Origin: Paracoccus albus
Lineage (GTDB): Bacteria; Pseudomonadota; Alphaproteobacteria; Rhodobacterales; Rhodobacteraceae
Direction: 5' to 3'
Length of the DNA: 64,000 bases
Assembly: GCF_027913035.1 (NCBI RefSeq)
Contig: NZ_CP115775.1
Location: forward strand, 1,798,001 to 1,862,000
The notes beneath the pieces are model-generated. The model made no database searches, was not told the origin of the DNA, and saw only the letters and a program-made list of their open reading frames with translations. Positions 1 to 9,144 of this stretch are shown here, in pieces. The translations under genes and the position numbers were made by a program. Each line of letters starts with the position of its first letter. The first letter of the stretch is position 1.

Positions 1-1549
1 CGTCGAAATGCTTGCAGTCGTGTATCCAGACACGGTCGCGACGAAGCGATGAGAAACCCTGAATGGCAAAACGGTCCCCGCAGGCTTCCAGCCCCCAGGC
101 AAGTGCTGTCAGCGCTTCGCGCGCGATGTCGATGACCGGACGTCCTGTGACTGCGCTTTCGGTCGATCGGGACACATCAAGCAGCACCGAGACAGCCAGA
201 TCGCGCTGCTCTGGCCGGGACTGCGTCCAGATCCGGTCCGAGCCTGCGCCGGTCGCCCGAAGATCGGCGACAGAGCGAAGCGTTGCGTCAAGATCCAGAT
301 CGTCCCCATCGGGCTGAGCGTGTCGCCTGACCCGAGCGGGGCGCAGAGCCTCGAACTGACGCTTGACGGCCTGAATACGCCGACATGCTGCGCTGTCGCT
401 CACCCCTGCGAATTCCGGCGAAGGTTCGACCGGCGCGGCCAGAACACGGCAATGATCGGGCAGGTATGCACCGGCCTTGGAGTCCCATTCCGGGTAGACG
501 AAGCTGCCTGCTATACGCTCTCGGTCCACATCCTCTGGCGAGAGGTCCAGATGCAGCTTCAGCTTTGTCGCCGGGGCTTTCGAAATCTGGACAAGGACGA
601 TTTCCTCATGATCCGCTGCCGCCTTTTTCGCATTGTCGAGATCGTCATCCTCGACGCGCCTGTTGATGTTCATCATCTCTGCCCAGCTCAGCAGAGCCTC
701 AAATTTGTACAGAATAATGCTGTCCTTGCGCTCGATCTGGTCAGCTTTCATCCGCCTTGATTTGCGCGCTGTGCCATCGCCCGCCTCTTCCGCGGCACCC
801 GTTGTTGCGACCGTTTCCACTTCGGTCGCGGTGCCAGAGGTCACTTGGCGCAGGTCGGGCCACATGGGCACCGGCAGGACGGGGCGATAACCTTTGGGTG
901 CGCACCACCCGGCTGGCGGGTCGGCGAATGCAGCCAAAAGCGATGGCTGTGGCATGACCGGATCGCCCAGCAAGTGGCGGGTCAGCAGTTCCACCTGTGC
1001 CTCTGTCCCGCGCAGCTGCGGGGTTCTGCGCAGATGCAGGTGCGCGGCCGCAAGCCGGCGCCATAACGCGCGCAGACCAGGTGCCGCCGCAAGCGTGGCG
1101 CGGGTCATGGTGATGCCTGCACTGATCGTGGCAAGATCGGCAAGCAGCGGATCGTTTGGCACCGTTGCCGCGGGCGCATTGGCAGCACATGCCGCCAACC
1201 AGAGGTAGAGCCCTTCGTTATCCTCGCGCTGTGGAAAGACAGCCAGTTCAGCGGGCAGCCGAAGGCAATGACCGTCAAAGCTGGACCGGGCTGCATAATC
1301 GGCATCAAAGGCCAGTTTGCGCCGCAGAGATATCCGGTTCCGGCCGGCAACATCGGCGACAGGTTTCAGTTCGACATCCTGCCCCCCGCCGAGGCCGCGA
1401 AACAGCACGGCTGCCCTGCCCTGCATCGCATCGAACCCGACCGCCGCATCCGCAAAGCGCGGTGGCGGGTCCATCCGGGACGCAAGCAAATGCCAGATTT
1501 TTCCGACTGTTTCCTCTGGCTCCCACGGGGCAAGGTCAAGTTCGGACAT
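1..1549 (-). CDS. norD: NorD, nitric oxide reductase activation protein (C-terminus cut by window edge)
   Basis: I translated this frame directly from the minus strand: it opens at the ATG at 1547-1549, three bases after the norQ stop, and stays open to base 1 (516 codons). The family is usually a little over 600 residues, so about 120 C-terminal residues are missing. A metal-ion-dependent adhesion (MIDAS) signature DVSRSTES preceded by LAVSVLL marks a von Willebrand A domain near the truncated end. NorD works with the MoxR-type ATPase NorQ to insert the non-heme iron (FeB) into NorB. It is the last visible gene of norCBQD; norE and norF, often next, would lie outside the window. Confidence 0.93.
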   Translation of the reverse strand, partial: MSELDLAPWEPEETVGKIWHLLASRMDPPPRFADAAVGFDAMQGRAAVLFRGLGGGQDVELKPVADVAGRNRISLRRKLAFDADYAARSSFDGHCLRLPAELAVFPQREDNEGLYLWLAACAANAPAATVPNDPLLADLATISAGITMTRATLAAAPGLRALWRRLAAAHLHLRRTPQLRGTEAQVELLTRHLLGDPVMPQPSLLAAFADPPAGWCAPKGYRPVLPVPMWPDLRQVTSGTATEVETVATTGAAEEAGDGTARKSRRMKADQIERKDSIILYKFEALLSWAEMMNINRRVEDDDLDNAKKAAADHEEIVLVQISKAPATKLKLHLDLSPEDVDRERIAGSFVYPEWDSKAGAYLPDHCRVLAAPVEPSPEFAGVSDSAACRRIQAVKRQFEALRPARVRRHAQPDGDDLDLDATLRSVADLRATGAGSDRIWTQSRPEQRDLAVSVLLDVSRSTESAVTGRPVIDIAREALTALAWGLEACGDRFAIQGFSSLRRDRVWIHDCKHFD

Positions 1550-1552
1550 CGA

Positions 1553-2353
1553 CTATCCCGTCACCGCGACGACCAGATCAAGCAGGCCCTTGCGAATATC
1601 CGGATCATCGGTGAGCGGTTCGATCATCGCCGCGCTGATGGCACGATGCATCCCCATGCCGCCAGCGACCAGCGTTGCAGCATAAATGACAAGCCGCGTC
1701 GATACGCCCTCTTCCAGATCCTGCCCCTTCAGGTCGCGCAGCTTATTAGCCAACCGGACCAGCAGCGCGACACGATCCGCATCCAGCCCGCTTTCATGCG
1801 CAACCACCTGTACCTCGTGCCGGGGCTGGGGGAAGGTAAGCTCCATCGCCAGGAAGCGCTGACGGGTCGAAGGCTTGAGGGTTTTCAGGATGTTCTGATA
1901 ACCCGGATTATAGCTGGCGACGAGCATGAAGCCCGGTGCCGCAGATAGCTCCTCACCGGTTCGTTCAATCGGTAACATACGACGATCATCAGTCAGCGGA
2001 TGCAGCACAACCGCGACGTCCTTGCGCGCCTCGACCACCTCATCGAGATAACAGATCGCTCCCTCGCGCACGGCGCGCGTCAGCGGCCCGTCCACCCAGA
2101 CGGTTTCACCGCCTTTCAGCAGATAGCGCCCGATCAGGTCGGCAGCTGAGAGGTCGTCGTGACAGGCGACGGTATACAGCGGACGCCCCAGACGCGCCGC
2201 CATATGGGCAACGAAACGAGTCTTGCCGCAGCCGGTCGGTCCTTTAAGCAATACCGGAAGATCATTGGCAGCAGCGGCGGTGAACACTTCGCATTCATCG
2301 CCCTGCGGCTGGTAAAAGGGGGCGTCTGCCGCCGCCATTGGCACACCGTCCAT
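1553..2353 (-). CDS. norQ: NorQ, MoxR-family AAA+ ATPase for nitric oxide reductase activation
   Basis: A 266-residue cytoplasmic AAA+ ATPase of the MoxR/CbbQ type. A Walker A motif (GPTGCGKT) lies about 40 residues in and a Walker B-like segment (ICYLDEV) follows about 65 residues later. NorQ pairs with the VWA protein NorD to load FeB into the catalytic subunit NorB. The frame could start at 2371, overlapping norB by 14 bases, but I prefer the ATG at 2351-2353. It begins 4 bases after the norB stop, has GGAG/GAGG upstream, and matches the usual length. norD begins 3 bases after its stop, so the pair is likely translationally coupled. Confidence 0.95.
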   Translation of the reverse strand: MDGVPMAAADAPFYQPQGDECEVFTAAAANDLPVLLKGPTGCGKTRFVAHMAARLGRPLYTVACHDDLSAADLIGRYLLKGGETVWVDGPLTRAVREGAICYLDEVVEARKDVAVVLHPLTDDRRMLPIERTGEELSAAPGFMLVASYNPGYQNILKTLKPSTRQRFLAMELTFPQPRHEVQVVAHESGLDADRVALLVRLANKLRDLKGQDLEEGVSTRLVIYAATLVAGGMGMHRAISAAMIEPLTDDPDIRKGLLDLVVAVTG

Positions 2354-2357
2354 CGCC

Positions 2358-3728
2358 TCACTCCGCCGCATGCTGGACCATTGGTCCGGGTTCGATCACC
2401 TCGCGGCGCGGAACCAGCAGAGAATAGATCAGCAGATAGGTACCAAGAACGACGGTGACGCCCGCGCCAAGCCGCATCCAGTAGAACAGCACGATCTGAT
2501 CCTGCACCTCCATGTAGTACTGGCCCAGGACGCGTTGCAGATGGGTCTGGATGGTGCCTGCAAAGGTCAGAACAAAGGTCATGAACAACATGCCCGAAGA
2601 CATCAGCCAGAACGCCGCCATATTCATCACCTGATTATACGGATCACGCTTGCGAAGAATGGGCAGCGCATAGGTAAACAGCGCGATATTCAGGCAGACA
2701 TAGGCACCGTAGAAAGCAAGATGCCCATGCGCCGCGGTGACCTGCGTTCCGTGGGTGTAATAGTTCACCCCATGAAGTGTATGCAGGAAACCCCAGACAC
2801 CGGCACCGAAGAAGGCAAGGACCGAGCAGCCAAGGCTCCACAGCAGGGCGGCCTTGTTGGGATGGTCACGCCGCCCCTTCCAGACCATGACAAAGGCAAA
2901 GGCCATCATTGCGAAGAACGGCACCACCTCGAAGCTGGAAAAGATAGATCCGATCCACTGCCAATAGCCCGGCTGGCCGATCCAGTAATAATGATGGCCG
3001 GTGCCGAGAATGCCTGAAAACAGCGCGGTGGCGACGATGACATACAGCCATTTCTCGACCACCTCACGGTCGACGCCGGTGAGTTTCAGCATCAGGAAGC
3101 CAAGGACCGATGCCATGATCAGCTCCCACACACCTTCGACCCACAGGTGGACGACGTTCCACCAATATTGCTTGTCGAGTCCGAGGTTGTCGGGATTGTA
3201 GAAGGAAAACAGGAACAGCAGCGCCAATCCCCAAAGCCCCATCAAAAGGATCGAGGAAATCACTGTCTTGCGGCCCTTCGCCACCGTCATCGAGACGTTC
3301 CACAGGAAGATCAACGCGGCCACGACAATGCCTGCCTTGACCCATTTCGGCTGCTCAAGAAACTCCCGCCCCTCTCGGCCCAGCAGAAAGTTTCCCTCGA
3401 ACAGGTTGAAGATATAGGTCACAACGACGCCGGCTGTTCCCAGCACAAGGATAGCAAGCTGGATATAGGCAGCTTTCACCGAGTGGATTTCACGCTCTGC
3501 CTCTTCCGGGATCATGAAATAGGCCGCGCCGAAAAATCCGGTCAGCAGCCAGACAATCAGCGAATTGGTGTGCAGCATCCGCGCGACAGAGAAAGGCAGC
3601 AATTCGGACAGGAAGTTCGGCTGAACATAGATATATCCCAGCACGACACCCATCGTTACCTGAATGGCAAACAGGGTCAGCGCGACCAGGATATAGGCCA
3701 GTGCTATCTTTTGCGATTGATATTTCAT
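2358..3728 (-). CDS. norB: NorB, nitric oxide reductase catalytic subunit (cytochrome b)
   Basis: A 456-residue, 12-helix heme-copper-oxidase relative that reduces two NO to N2O in the cytoplasmic membrane. Ligands expected for cNOR are visible at the positions I recall for Paracoccus denitrificans. His53 and His336 would bind heme b, His334 heme b3, and His194 with the His245-His246 pair FeB. Glutamates 122, 125, 198, 202 and 267, tied to proton delivery and the FeB site, are also present. The start is the ATG at 3726-3728, 15 bases after norC and preceded by GGAAGAGG. It forms the enzyme core with NorC. Confidence 0.98.
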   Translation of the reverse strand: MKYQSQKIALAYILVALTLFAIQVTMGVVLGYIYVQPNFLSELLPFSVARMLHTNSLIVWLLTGFFGAAYFMIPEEAEREIHSVKAAYIQLAILVLGTAGVVVTYIFNLFEGNFLLGREGREFLEQPKWVKAGIVVAALIFLWNVSMTVAKGRKTVISSILLMGLWGLALLFLFSFYNPDNLGLDKQYWWNVVHLWVEGVWELIMASVLGFLMLKLTGVDREVVEKWLYVIVATALFSGILGTGHHYYWIGQPGYWQWIGSIFSSFEVVPFFAMMAFAFVMVWKGRRDHPNKAALLWSLGCSVLAFFGAGVWGFLHTLHGVNYYTHGTQVTAAHGHLAFYGAYVCLNIALFTYALPILRKRDPYNQVMNMAAFWLMSSGMLFMTFVLTFAGTIQTHLQRVLGQYYMEVQDQIVLFYWMRLGAGVTVVLGTYLLIYSLLVPRREVIEPGPMVQHAAE

Positions 3729-3743
3729 GACTACCTCTTCCGC

Positions 3744-4196
3744 TCAGCCGGCATCATTGGGCGGCCAGCCCTGCGTGTTGATATTCCCTGTCCAGATCAG
3801 GAAATCGGAAAGCCCGCGGATTTCCTCATCCGTCAGGTTGAATTGCGGCATCTGGCGGCGGCCTTCGATGCCCGAAGGCTGCGCCTCCATCCAGCCCTTC
3901 AGCACCTCGAACGCTGCATCGGGGTCTTCCTGTACGCCCCAGCGGGTCATGACATTGCCAAGCTCAGGCGCGAAATAGGCGCCCTCGCCAAGGATAGAGT
4001 GGCAGTTCACGCATGCCTTCCGCTCCCACACGTGCTTTCCATGCGCGACAGAGTCCGTCAGGCTGGCGCTGTCCGTCGATACATTGACCACATACCAATG
4101 CCCGTGGGCGAACAGTCCGATAAAAATGAGGACGAAAAAAAGCGACCCGCCATAGAAGATGTTCCGGGCCATGCTCTTGGTCAGAACTTCACGCAT
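3744..4196 (-). CDS. norC: NorC, nitric oxide reductase cytochrome c subunit
   Basis: A 150-residue membrane-anchored monoheme cytochrome c. One helix at about residues 13-30 is followed by a periplasmic domain with the heme-binding CVNCH motif (residues 62-66). Met116 in an RRQMPQF context is the likely axial ligand. NorC passes electrons from periplasmic cytochrome c or pseudoazurin to NorB. It is first in the norCBQD operon, with GGAG upstream of the ATG. An FNR/NNR-type dyad is centred about 70 bases upstream, so control by an NO-responsive FNR/CRP-family protein is likely. Confidence 0.98.
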   Translation of the reverse strand: MREVLTKSMARNIFYGGSLFFVLIFIGLFAHGHWYVVNVSTDSASLTDSVAHGKHVWERKACVNCHSILGEGAYFAPELGNVMTRWGVQEDPDAAFEVLKGWMEAQPSGIEGRRQMPQFNLTDEEIRGLSDFLIWTGNINTQGWPPNDAG

Positions 4197-4259
4197 GGCG
4201 AGAATCTCCGGGAGCTGTTGTCGATGATCCCGGAATGCGCCTATGTCGGGCCGCGCTCC

Positions 4260-4273
4260 TTAACTGAAGTCAA
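4260..4273. promoter_or_regulatory. FNR/NNR-type box between norC and the divergent small gene
   Basis: The sequence TTAAC-TGAA-GTCAA is an imperfect dyad with the N4 spacing of FNR/CRP-family sites (consensus TTGAT-N4-ATCAA), and resembles NNR sites of Paracoccus nor promoters. It is centred 70 bases from the norC ATG and 63 bases from the ATG of the divergent NnrT-like gene, so one site could serve both promoters. Assignment to NNR is inference. Confidence 0.6.
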
Positions 4274-4329
4274 GGAAGATACATTTCCCCTGCGGCATTT
4301 TATCCCGGCAGGTTAGGTGGTTAGTGCTG

Positions 4330-4563
4330 ATGACGACGGATAGAAACTGGCCGGTCTGGAAGCTTGCGCTGCTGCTATATCTCTTTGCGACAGGCGCAGT
4401 TGCGATCAATCTGTTCATGCTGGGGCTGCTGTCGCAATCCATCGGCCTGACAGCCCTATCACCGCGCGCGTCGATAGCACTGGCACTGCCACTGGGTGTT
4501 CCGGCGGCATGGGCGGCGGGGCGATGGGTGCGGCATTTGCTGGATGAGGCCGCCGCGGACTAA
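4330..4563 (+). CDS. small two-helix membrane protein, NnrT-like
   Basis: A 77-residue protein with two predicted membrane helices (about residues 10-35 and 45-65) ending in a short charged tail (LLDEAAAD). In length, WKLALLLY-type opening and position beside nor genes it resembles the NnrT proteins of Rhodobacter and rhizobial denitrifiers, whose biochemical role is not settled. The ATG at 4330 has AGGTGG nine bases upstream; a GTG at 4324 is too close to it. It is divergent from norC and convergent with nosX. The family match is from memory, so I give no symbol. Confidence 0.72.
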   Translation: MTTDRNWPVWKLALLLYLFATGAVAINLFMLGLLSQSIGLTALSPRASIALALPLGVPAAWAAGRWVRHLLDEAAAD

Positions 4564-4606
4564 GGGCGACGACGCCGCTTTCCACACTTTGCCCGATCTG
4601 CCGCGT

Positions 4607-5518
4607 TCATGTCATGAAAGACAAGAGGCGCGTGTCGGGAAATGCCGCAAGCATCCGGGTGACGGAGCGCTTGTCCTGCATAAGGCAGGCAGCCGTGGTT
4701 AGTGCATCCGCCATACCTGCCGAGCGGGCGGAGATCGATACGACGGTGTCTGGATCGTCGGGGCCTGCCCCATGCGCCGGATGAAGAATATGGCCGACAC
4801 GGCCCTGCGGATCGAATACGGTGCCGCGTCGGGCGGATGTGGCGACCGCCCGGTCGCGCAAGGTGATCCGCTGACCGCCCTGTAATGTGACAGGCCAGTC
4901 CTTTCCATCGGGCGTGCTTCCCGCGGCCACGACTTCCCCGGCATCGACCAGCACATCTGTCAGCCCCTCATGGCGCAGCAGTTCGGCCACGCGATCAGCA
5001 ATGACGCCTTGCGCGACACCGTTCAGCGTAAGAGCCATGCCGGGACGCAGCAGCCTCACCTCTGCCGGATCGAATTGCACGTCCTGCCAACCCGTCTGCG
5101 CCGATGCGCGCCTGATATCTGCGTCATCCGGACCGCCATCTTGTGCCCAACCCTTTGCATAGGCAGACCACAATGGCTGAACGGTAGGATCAAACAAACC
5201 TCCGCTGGCAGCATGGACACGGTCGCAAAGCGACAGGCACTCAAGCAATTCAAACGGCGGCGCAGAAAGCCTTCCTTCCGCATTCAGCCGTGAAAGCGCG
5301 CTGTCATCGCGATACAGGCTGAACACACGCTCCAGCCGGTTGATTTCGCCAAGGGCGACATCAATCAGGCGATCCGCGTCAGGATGCTCCATCGCTATCG
5401 TCGCAGCAGCCCCGAGTGCGGTGCCATGCCATTGCCGAACAGAGGGCGCGGCAAGAGACGGGAAGGCCGGAGCGACGGCCAGACCAGCCGCTATGGACAG
5501 AAAACGACGACGTTTCAT
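4607..5518 (-). CDS. nosX: NosX, ApbE-type FAD:protein FMN transferase
   Basis: A 303-residue periplasmic protein of the ApbE family that attaches FMN covalently to a Thr of its target, here most probably NosR. It starts with a Tat-type signal (MKRRRFLSIAAGLAVAPAF). An SGGLFDPTVQPLW segment and a LTLNGVAQGVIADRV segment are typical of ApbE. The ATG overlaps the nosL stop (ATGA). It ends the nosRZDFYLX operon, whose first gene, nosR, carries the matching flavinylation motif. No clear hairpin terminator is seen in the 43 bases to the convergent small gene. Confidence 0.95.
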   Translation of the reverse strand: MKRRRFLSIAAGLAVAPAFPSLAAPSVRQWHGTALGAAATIAMEHPDADRLIDVALGEINRLERVFSLYRDDSALSRLNAEGRLSAPPFELLECLSLCDRVHAASGGLFDPTVQPLWSAYAKGWAQDGGPDDADIRRASAQTGWQDVQFDPAEVRLLRPGMALTLNGVAQGVIADRVAELLRHEGLTDVLVDAGEVVAAGSTPDGKDWPVTLQGGQRITLRDRAVATSARRGTVFDPQGRVGHILHPAHGAGPDDPDTVVSISARSAGMADALTTAACLMQDKRSVTRMLAAFPDTRLLSFMT

Positions 5519-6111
5519 GGCTTCTCCTTTTTTTCATCCGTCAAGCCGCGAAGACGTTCGGCATAGTCTTCGGCTGATGATCCACGCGGGCCAGCAGCCG
5601 GGATGTTGCCGGTCATCGCCCCGTCAGGGCCCAACACATCGGCCTTTCCGATATCAGCGAGATGCGAAACCTGACCCCCGTGTCGTTCCGCGAAGTCCTG
5701 TGCTGCACGCTCATCGGAAAACGATACGGCCTCCGGCGTTCCCATACCGCCCATCCGAGTTGATCCGATGACAAAATAGGCGGCGTCCGCGTCGATCCAG
5801 TTATCGATACCCGGACGCTCCCAACTTGGCGCATCGCCCATGTCACTGACATAGAATGCCACGACCTCTCCGGCCTGTTCGGGCATCATTCGAAACGCCA
5901 TTGCATCCATGACCTGCCCGAAAAACAGCGCATTGGGATTATCCTTCAAAAAGATCTGCGCTTTGGGTCCGGGATGTTCGATGATGTTCATCTGGCAGAA
6001 ATAACCAACCGCCTCGGGTGTCATGGTCATCGGTCCCGGCAAATTTTGCGCTGTCTCGTTTCGACAGGCCGGCAGAAGCAGCAGCGCGGAAAGAAAAATG
6101 TATCGCTTCAT
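5515..6111 (-). CDS. nosL: NosL, copper-binding lipoprotein
   Basis: A 198-residue lipoprotein with a signal ending in the lipobox LLPAC. NosL is an outer-membrane-anchored Cu(I) chaperone that feeds assembly of the CuZ centre of NosZ with the NosDFY complex. Met and Cys are frequent in the mature N-terminal part (a YFCQMN segment, and MDAMAFRMM), as expected for copper binding. The frame runs open further upstream, but the ATG at 6109-6111 overlaps the nosY stop as ATGA and gives the correct signal peptide. It is coupled the same way to nosX downstream. Confidence 0.95.
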   Translation of the reverse strand: MKRYIFLSALLLLPACRNETAQNLPGPMTMTPEAVGYFCQMNIIEHPGPKAQIFLKDNPNALFFGQVMDAMAFRMMPEQAGEVVAFYVSDMGDAPSWERPGIDNWIDADAAYFVIGSTRMGGMGTPEAVSFSDERAAQDFAERHGGQVSHLADIGKADVLGPDGAMTGNIPAAGPRGSSAEDYAERLRGLTDEKKEKP

Positions 6112-6935
6112 GGATTCACACGACGAAAGGCCATCAGCGCCAGCAGGAAGCCCGCGACCGGCCAAATCAGCAGCGCGGCCAAAGACAAGGTCGCCGGGAC
6201 AGCGTTTGCAGCGCCGCCCAGACCGGATGCGGCAGAAGTGGCCGCACTTGCTGTCAGGTTGTACAGGCGAAATGCATCTGCAGGATTGATCAGAAGCGCC
6301 GCTGGCAAAATGCGCGTAACAATCCCATCCCCGCCATCAGCCACGATCATCGCAAGAAGGGCAAGATCGTACAGAACCACCGCGATCACCCAAAGGCCAA
6401 TGGCCAGTCCTGCCGCCCCCGACGAGCGGCGCGAAAGGCTGGACAGGGCATAACCCAGATTCAGAAAGACAACGCCAAGCAGCAATGACGTCACGAACAG
6501 GCGGATGACAGCAGCTACGCCCGACAGCCCATCATTTCCGAACCAAACGGCAACGATTGCGGCCAGACCATATCCCGCCAACAAGGCCAGCGACAGGACG
6601 CAAAGATGCGCCAGAAGCTTCCCGCCCAACACTTCTGCCCTGCTGACCGGGTATGTCAGAAGCAATGGCAAGGTTCCGCGTTCCGCCTCTCCGGCTATGG
6701 CATCGAAGGACAGCAAAAGTCCCAGAAGCGGTACGAGGTAAACCGCAAGGCTGGTGAGGCTGGCCACCACGATCGACAGCCGATCCGCCCCCACAGCGCC
6801 GGTGGGCGCGGAACCAGCCGCGCTCAGCACAAGCGAGAACAACATCATCAGCAGTACCGCAATAAGGACCCAGCGATTGCGCAGGGCTATACGGAACTCT
6901 GTCAGGGCGGTGGACAGGATGCGCGTCGGGTTCAT
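6108..6935 (-). CDS. nosY: NosY, ABC transporter permease for CuZ assembly
   Basis: A 275-residue integral membrane protein with about six hydrophobic segments, of the ABC-2 permease type. With the ATPase NosF and periplasmic NosD it forms a complex needed to assemble the copper-sulfide CuZ cluster of N2O reductase. The segment DAIAGEAERGTLPLLL about 80 residues in is typical of this permease family. Both ends overlap neighbours by four bases (ATGA with nosF and nosL), which argues for coupled translation. Confidence 0.95.
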   Translation of the reverse strand: MNPTRILSTALTEFRIALRNRWVLIAVLLMMLFSLVLSAAGSAPTGAVGADRLSIVVASLTSLAVYLVPLLGLLLSFDAIAGEAERGTLPLLLTYPVSRAEVLGGKLLAHLCVLSLALLAGYGLAAIVAVWFGNDGLSGVAAVIRLFVTSLLLGVVFLNLGYALSSLSRRSSGAAGLAIGLWVIAVVLYDLALLAMIVADGGDGIVTRILPAALLINPADAFRLYNLTASAATSAASGLGGAANAVPATLSLAALLIWPVAGFLLALMAFRRVNP

Positions 6936-7843
6936 GCAGCTTCTTCCGCGCTTTGAACAGCGCTGTAATAGCTGTAGATATCTTCAAGACTTGGCGGCGC
7001 GATATCGATATCGGCGACGCTGTCGCCGGCCTCGGTCAGTCGCCGCAAAAGCGGCATCTTTTCCTTCTGGGTGACATGGAAACAAAGCCTGCCATCGTGG
7101 TTCCGCGCATCAGGGAAACGGCTCAGCACGGTGTCATGTGCATCGGGCGACGGCGTGACCCTGATCGTCACGGGCAGTACTGCTTGCTGCCGCAATTCTT
7201 TTATTGATCCTTCTGCCACAACCCGTCCCTGCGACAGGATGATGATGGAATCGGTCTGCGCCTCGACCTCTGTCAGGGCGTGTGAAGACAGCAGGATCGC
7301 TGTTCCCTGACGGGAAAGATCGTCCAGCAGGTCATAGAAACTTCGACGCGATACAGGATCCAGCCCGCTGGTCGGTTCGTCCAACAGCATCAGCTTTGGC
7401 GACCCGATAAGGGCCTGCGCAAGGCCAACACGCTGACGCATACCCTTGGAATAGGTGCCGATCCGTCGGTCCAAGGCATCCGCAAGACCTACGCGCGCAA
7501 GCAAGTCGCCTGCCGAAGATGACCTTTTCTGACGCAGGCGCAGATAATGGGCAATTTGCTCGCGCCCAGTCAGGGCCGGGTGAAATGACACGTTTTCTGG
7601 CAAATATGCCACCGCATTGCGGACTTCGGCATCGCCAGTTGCACCACCGATGACCTCGACCGCACCGCCGTCGAACCCGATCAGTCCCAGCACGATCTTC
7701 ATGAGCGTCGACTTGCCCGCGCCGTTATGGCCCAAGAGCGCCACTCGCTGGCCGGATGCGACGCTTAGCGTTACATCATCAAGCGCAGGCACCGGCCCGA
7801 ATGTCTTAGTGAGCGCCGATATCTTCAGCATCGTTTCGTTCAT
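6932..7843 (-). CDS. nosF: NosF, ATP-binding subunit of the NosDFY complex
   Basis: A 303-residue ABC ATPase with Walker A GHNGAGKST, a signature YSKGMRQRVGLAQAL, Walker B KLMLLDEPTSGLDP and a switch His (SSHALTEVE). It powers the NosDFY complex in CuZ maturation. The open frame extends to 7993, but the family N-terminus (MLKISALTKTF) places the start at the ATG at 7841-7843 or the one at 7829-7831. The first overlaps nosD by 38 bases and has AAGGA very close. The second has that AAGGA about 13 bases upstream. The exact start is therefore uncertain; the family is clear. Confidence 0.95.
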   Translation of the reverse strand: MNETMLKISALTKTFGPVPALDDVTLSVASGQRVALLGHNGAGKSTLMKIVLGLIGFDGGAVEVIGGATGDAEVRNAVAYLPENVSFHPALTGREQIAHYLRLRQKRSSSAGDLLARVGLADALDRRIGTYSKGMRQRVGLAQALIGSPKLMLLDEPTSGLDPVSRRSFYDLLDDLSRQGTAILLSSHALTEVEAQTDSIIILSQGRVVAEGSIKELRQQAVLPVTIRVTPSPDAHDTVLSRFPDARNHDGRLCFHVTQKEKMPLLRRLTEAGDSVADIDIAPPSLEDIYSYYSAVQSAEEAA

Positions 7844-9143
7844 ATCCTTCAAGAAGCCATGCCGGTTGGGCGGCTTCCTCCATTTCTTCATATGCCGGAG
7901 CGACCGCAGCAGAGGCGGGTGCGACCAGTGGAAAACTGTCGACCACACCGCCGGGTTGGATCGCAGGAAAACGGGATTGCGACCAGCGGACAAGTTGAAC
8001 AGCCGGAGAGCCGATCAGCGCCGCGGCCGCGGGCTGTGACCACATTATGTGATCCATAAGGTCGTTCGGCCGGTAGGCGCTGTCGCCGATGCCATCTCCG
8101 TTCAAATCGAAGGCGGGGTTATCGGACCAGTAATTGCCGCGACCGTCCACGCTCCATTCGACATCGGTGGTGCCGACATATCGAACTTGCTCGCGATTAT
8201 TGATGAAGCTGTTTTCCGTCAGGCCATTCCGTTCTGACCCGGCGGTGAAGTGTATGCCGATCTCGCAGCTCTCAAAGCGGTTACGCGCAATGAGGTTATT
8301 GTAGGAGTTATAGATGAAGGTGCATTTCTGCGCTCCGCCCCGCACCAGATTGCCTACGGCGTCGCCGCCATTGGCAAAATTCAGCATCACGCCATGATCG
8401 CGGTCCCGCAGCGACAGGTTGCCGACCACGCTGACCCGGTCGGAATACATGATCGCATAGCCAAGATGGTTGCCGATCGATACATTGTCCGAGACCTCGC
8501 TGTCATGGGTGTACATGTAATGCACCGCGAAACGCAGATCGCGGAAAACGTTGTTGCGAAAGACATTGCGCTGCGAGGCATTGACAAATATCCCGTCGCG
8601 CCCCCAGCGGATATCATTGCCCTCCACCACGGCACCCGGCGCGTTCCAGACATAGACGCCATTGCCCCGATCATTCATCCGCGCGTCACGACGGCCTTCG
8701 ATGACATTGTTCCGCGCCACGCTGTTACGTGCACCGTGAATGTCGATCCCATAGAGATTTCCGGTCAGGCGATTGTCCTCGACCAGCACATCGCGGGCGG
8801 TTTTTGTCAGTTGAACGCCGCTGTCGATGGTTTCATGGTCGCTGCCCGATCCGTAAATCGTCAGTCCGCGGATCGTTATCTGCTGTCCGGTTACGGTGAT
8901 GACGGAACCCTGCCCGTTACCGTCGATTTCCGCGCCTGATGTGCCTTGCAAGGTCAACGCTTTTTCCAGGATCACAGGGCCGTTGTGACGGCCCGGCTCC
9001 AATATCAGCACATCGCCGGGCGCGGCCCCGGCGATGGCGTTCTGCAACGAATCCTGACCGGCTGGCACATCGCGTTCCATCCCCGCCACTTCGGCGGGAA
9101 TAGCATGTACGCAAAGGCAACAGATCAGGACTCGCAGGCTCAT
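7806..9143 (-). CDS. nosD: NosD, periplasmic copper-processing beta-helix protein
   Basis: A 445-residue exported protein: a signal peptide over about residues 1-20, then a right-handed parallel beta-helix of repeated N-x-I/F turns (CASH/PbH1 repeats) up to about residue 330. It is the periplasmic partner of NosFY in CuZ assembly. Its ATG (9141-9143) lies one base beyond the nosZ stop, so its ribosome site is inside nosZ. The C-terminal tail is longer than the helix repeat and its last codons overlap the nosF start. Confidence 0.95.
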   Translation of the reverse strand: MSLRVLICCLCVHAIPAEVAGMERDVPAGQDSLQNAIAGAAPGDVLILEPGRHNGPVILEKALTLQGTSGAEIDGNGQGSVITVTGQQITIRGLTIYGSGSDHETIDSGVQLTKTARDVLVEDNRLTGNLYGIDIHGARNSVARNNVIEGRRDARMNDRGNGVYVWNAPGAVVEGNDIRWGRDGIFVNASQRNVFRNNVFRDLRFAVHYMYTHDSEVSDNVSIGNHLGYAIMYSDRVSVVGNLSLRDRDHGVMLNFANGGDAVGNLVRGGAQKCTFIYNSYNNLIARNRFESCEIGIHFTAGSERNGLTENSFINNREQVRYVGTTDVEWSVDGRGNYWSDNPAFDLNGDGIGDSAYRPNDLMDHIMWSQPAAAALIGSPAVQLVRWSQSRFPAIQPGGVVDSFPLVAPASAAVAPAYEEMEEAAQPAWLLEGYERNDAEDIGAH

Positions 9144-9144
9144 G

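Noticed and set aside
3147..4316. 389-codon plus-strand frame over norB and norC
   Set aside because: Antisense to genes with all expected heme ligands. Histidine- and arginine-rich composition is typical of a shadow frame.
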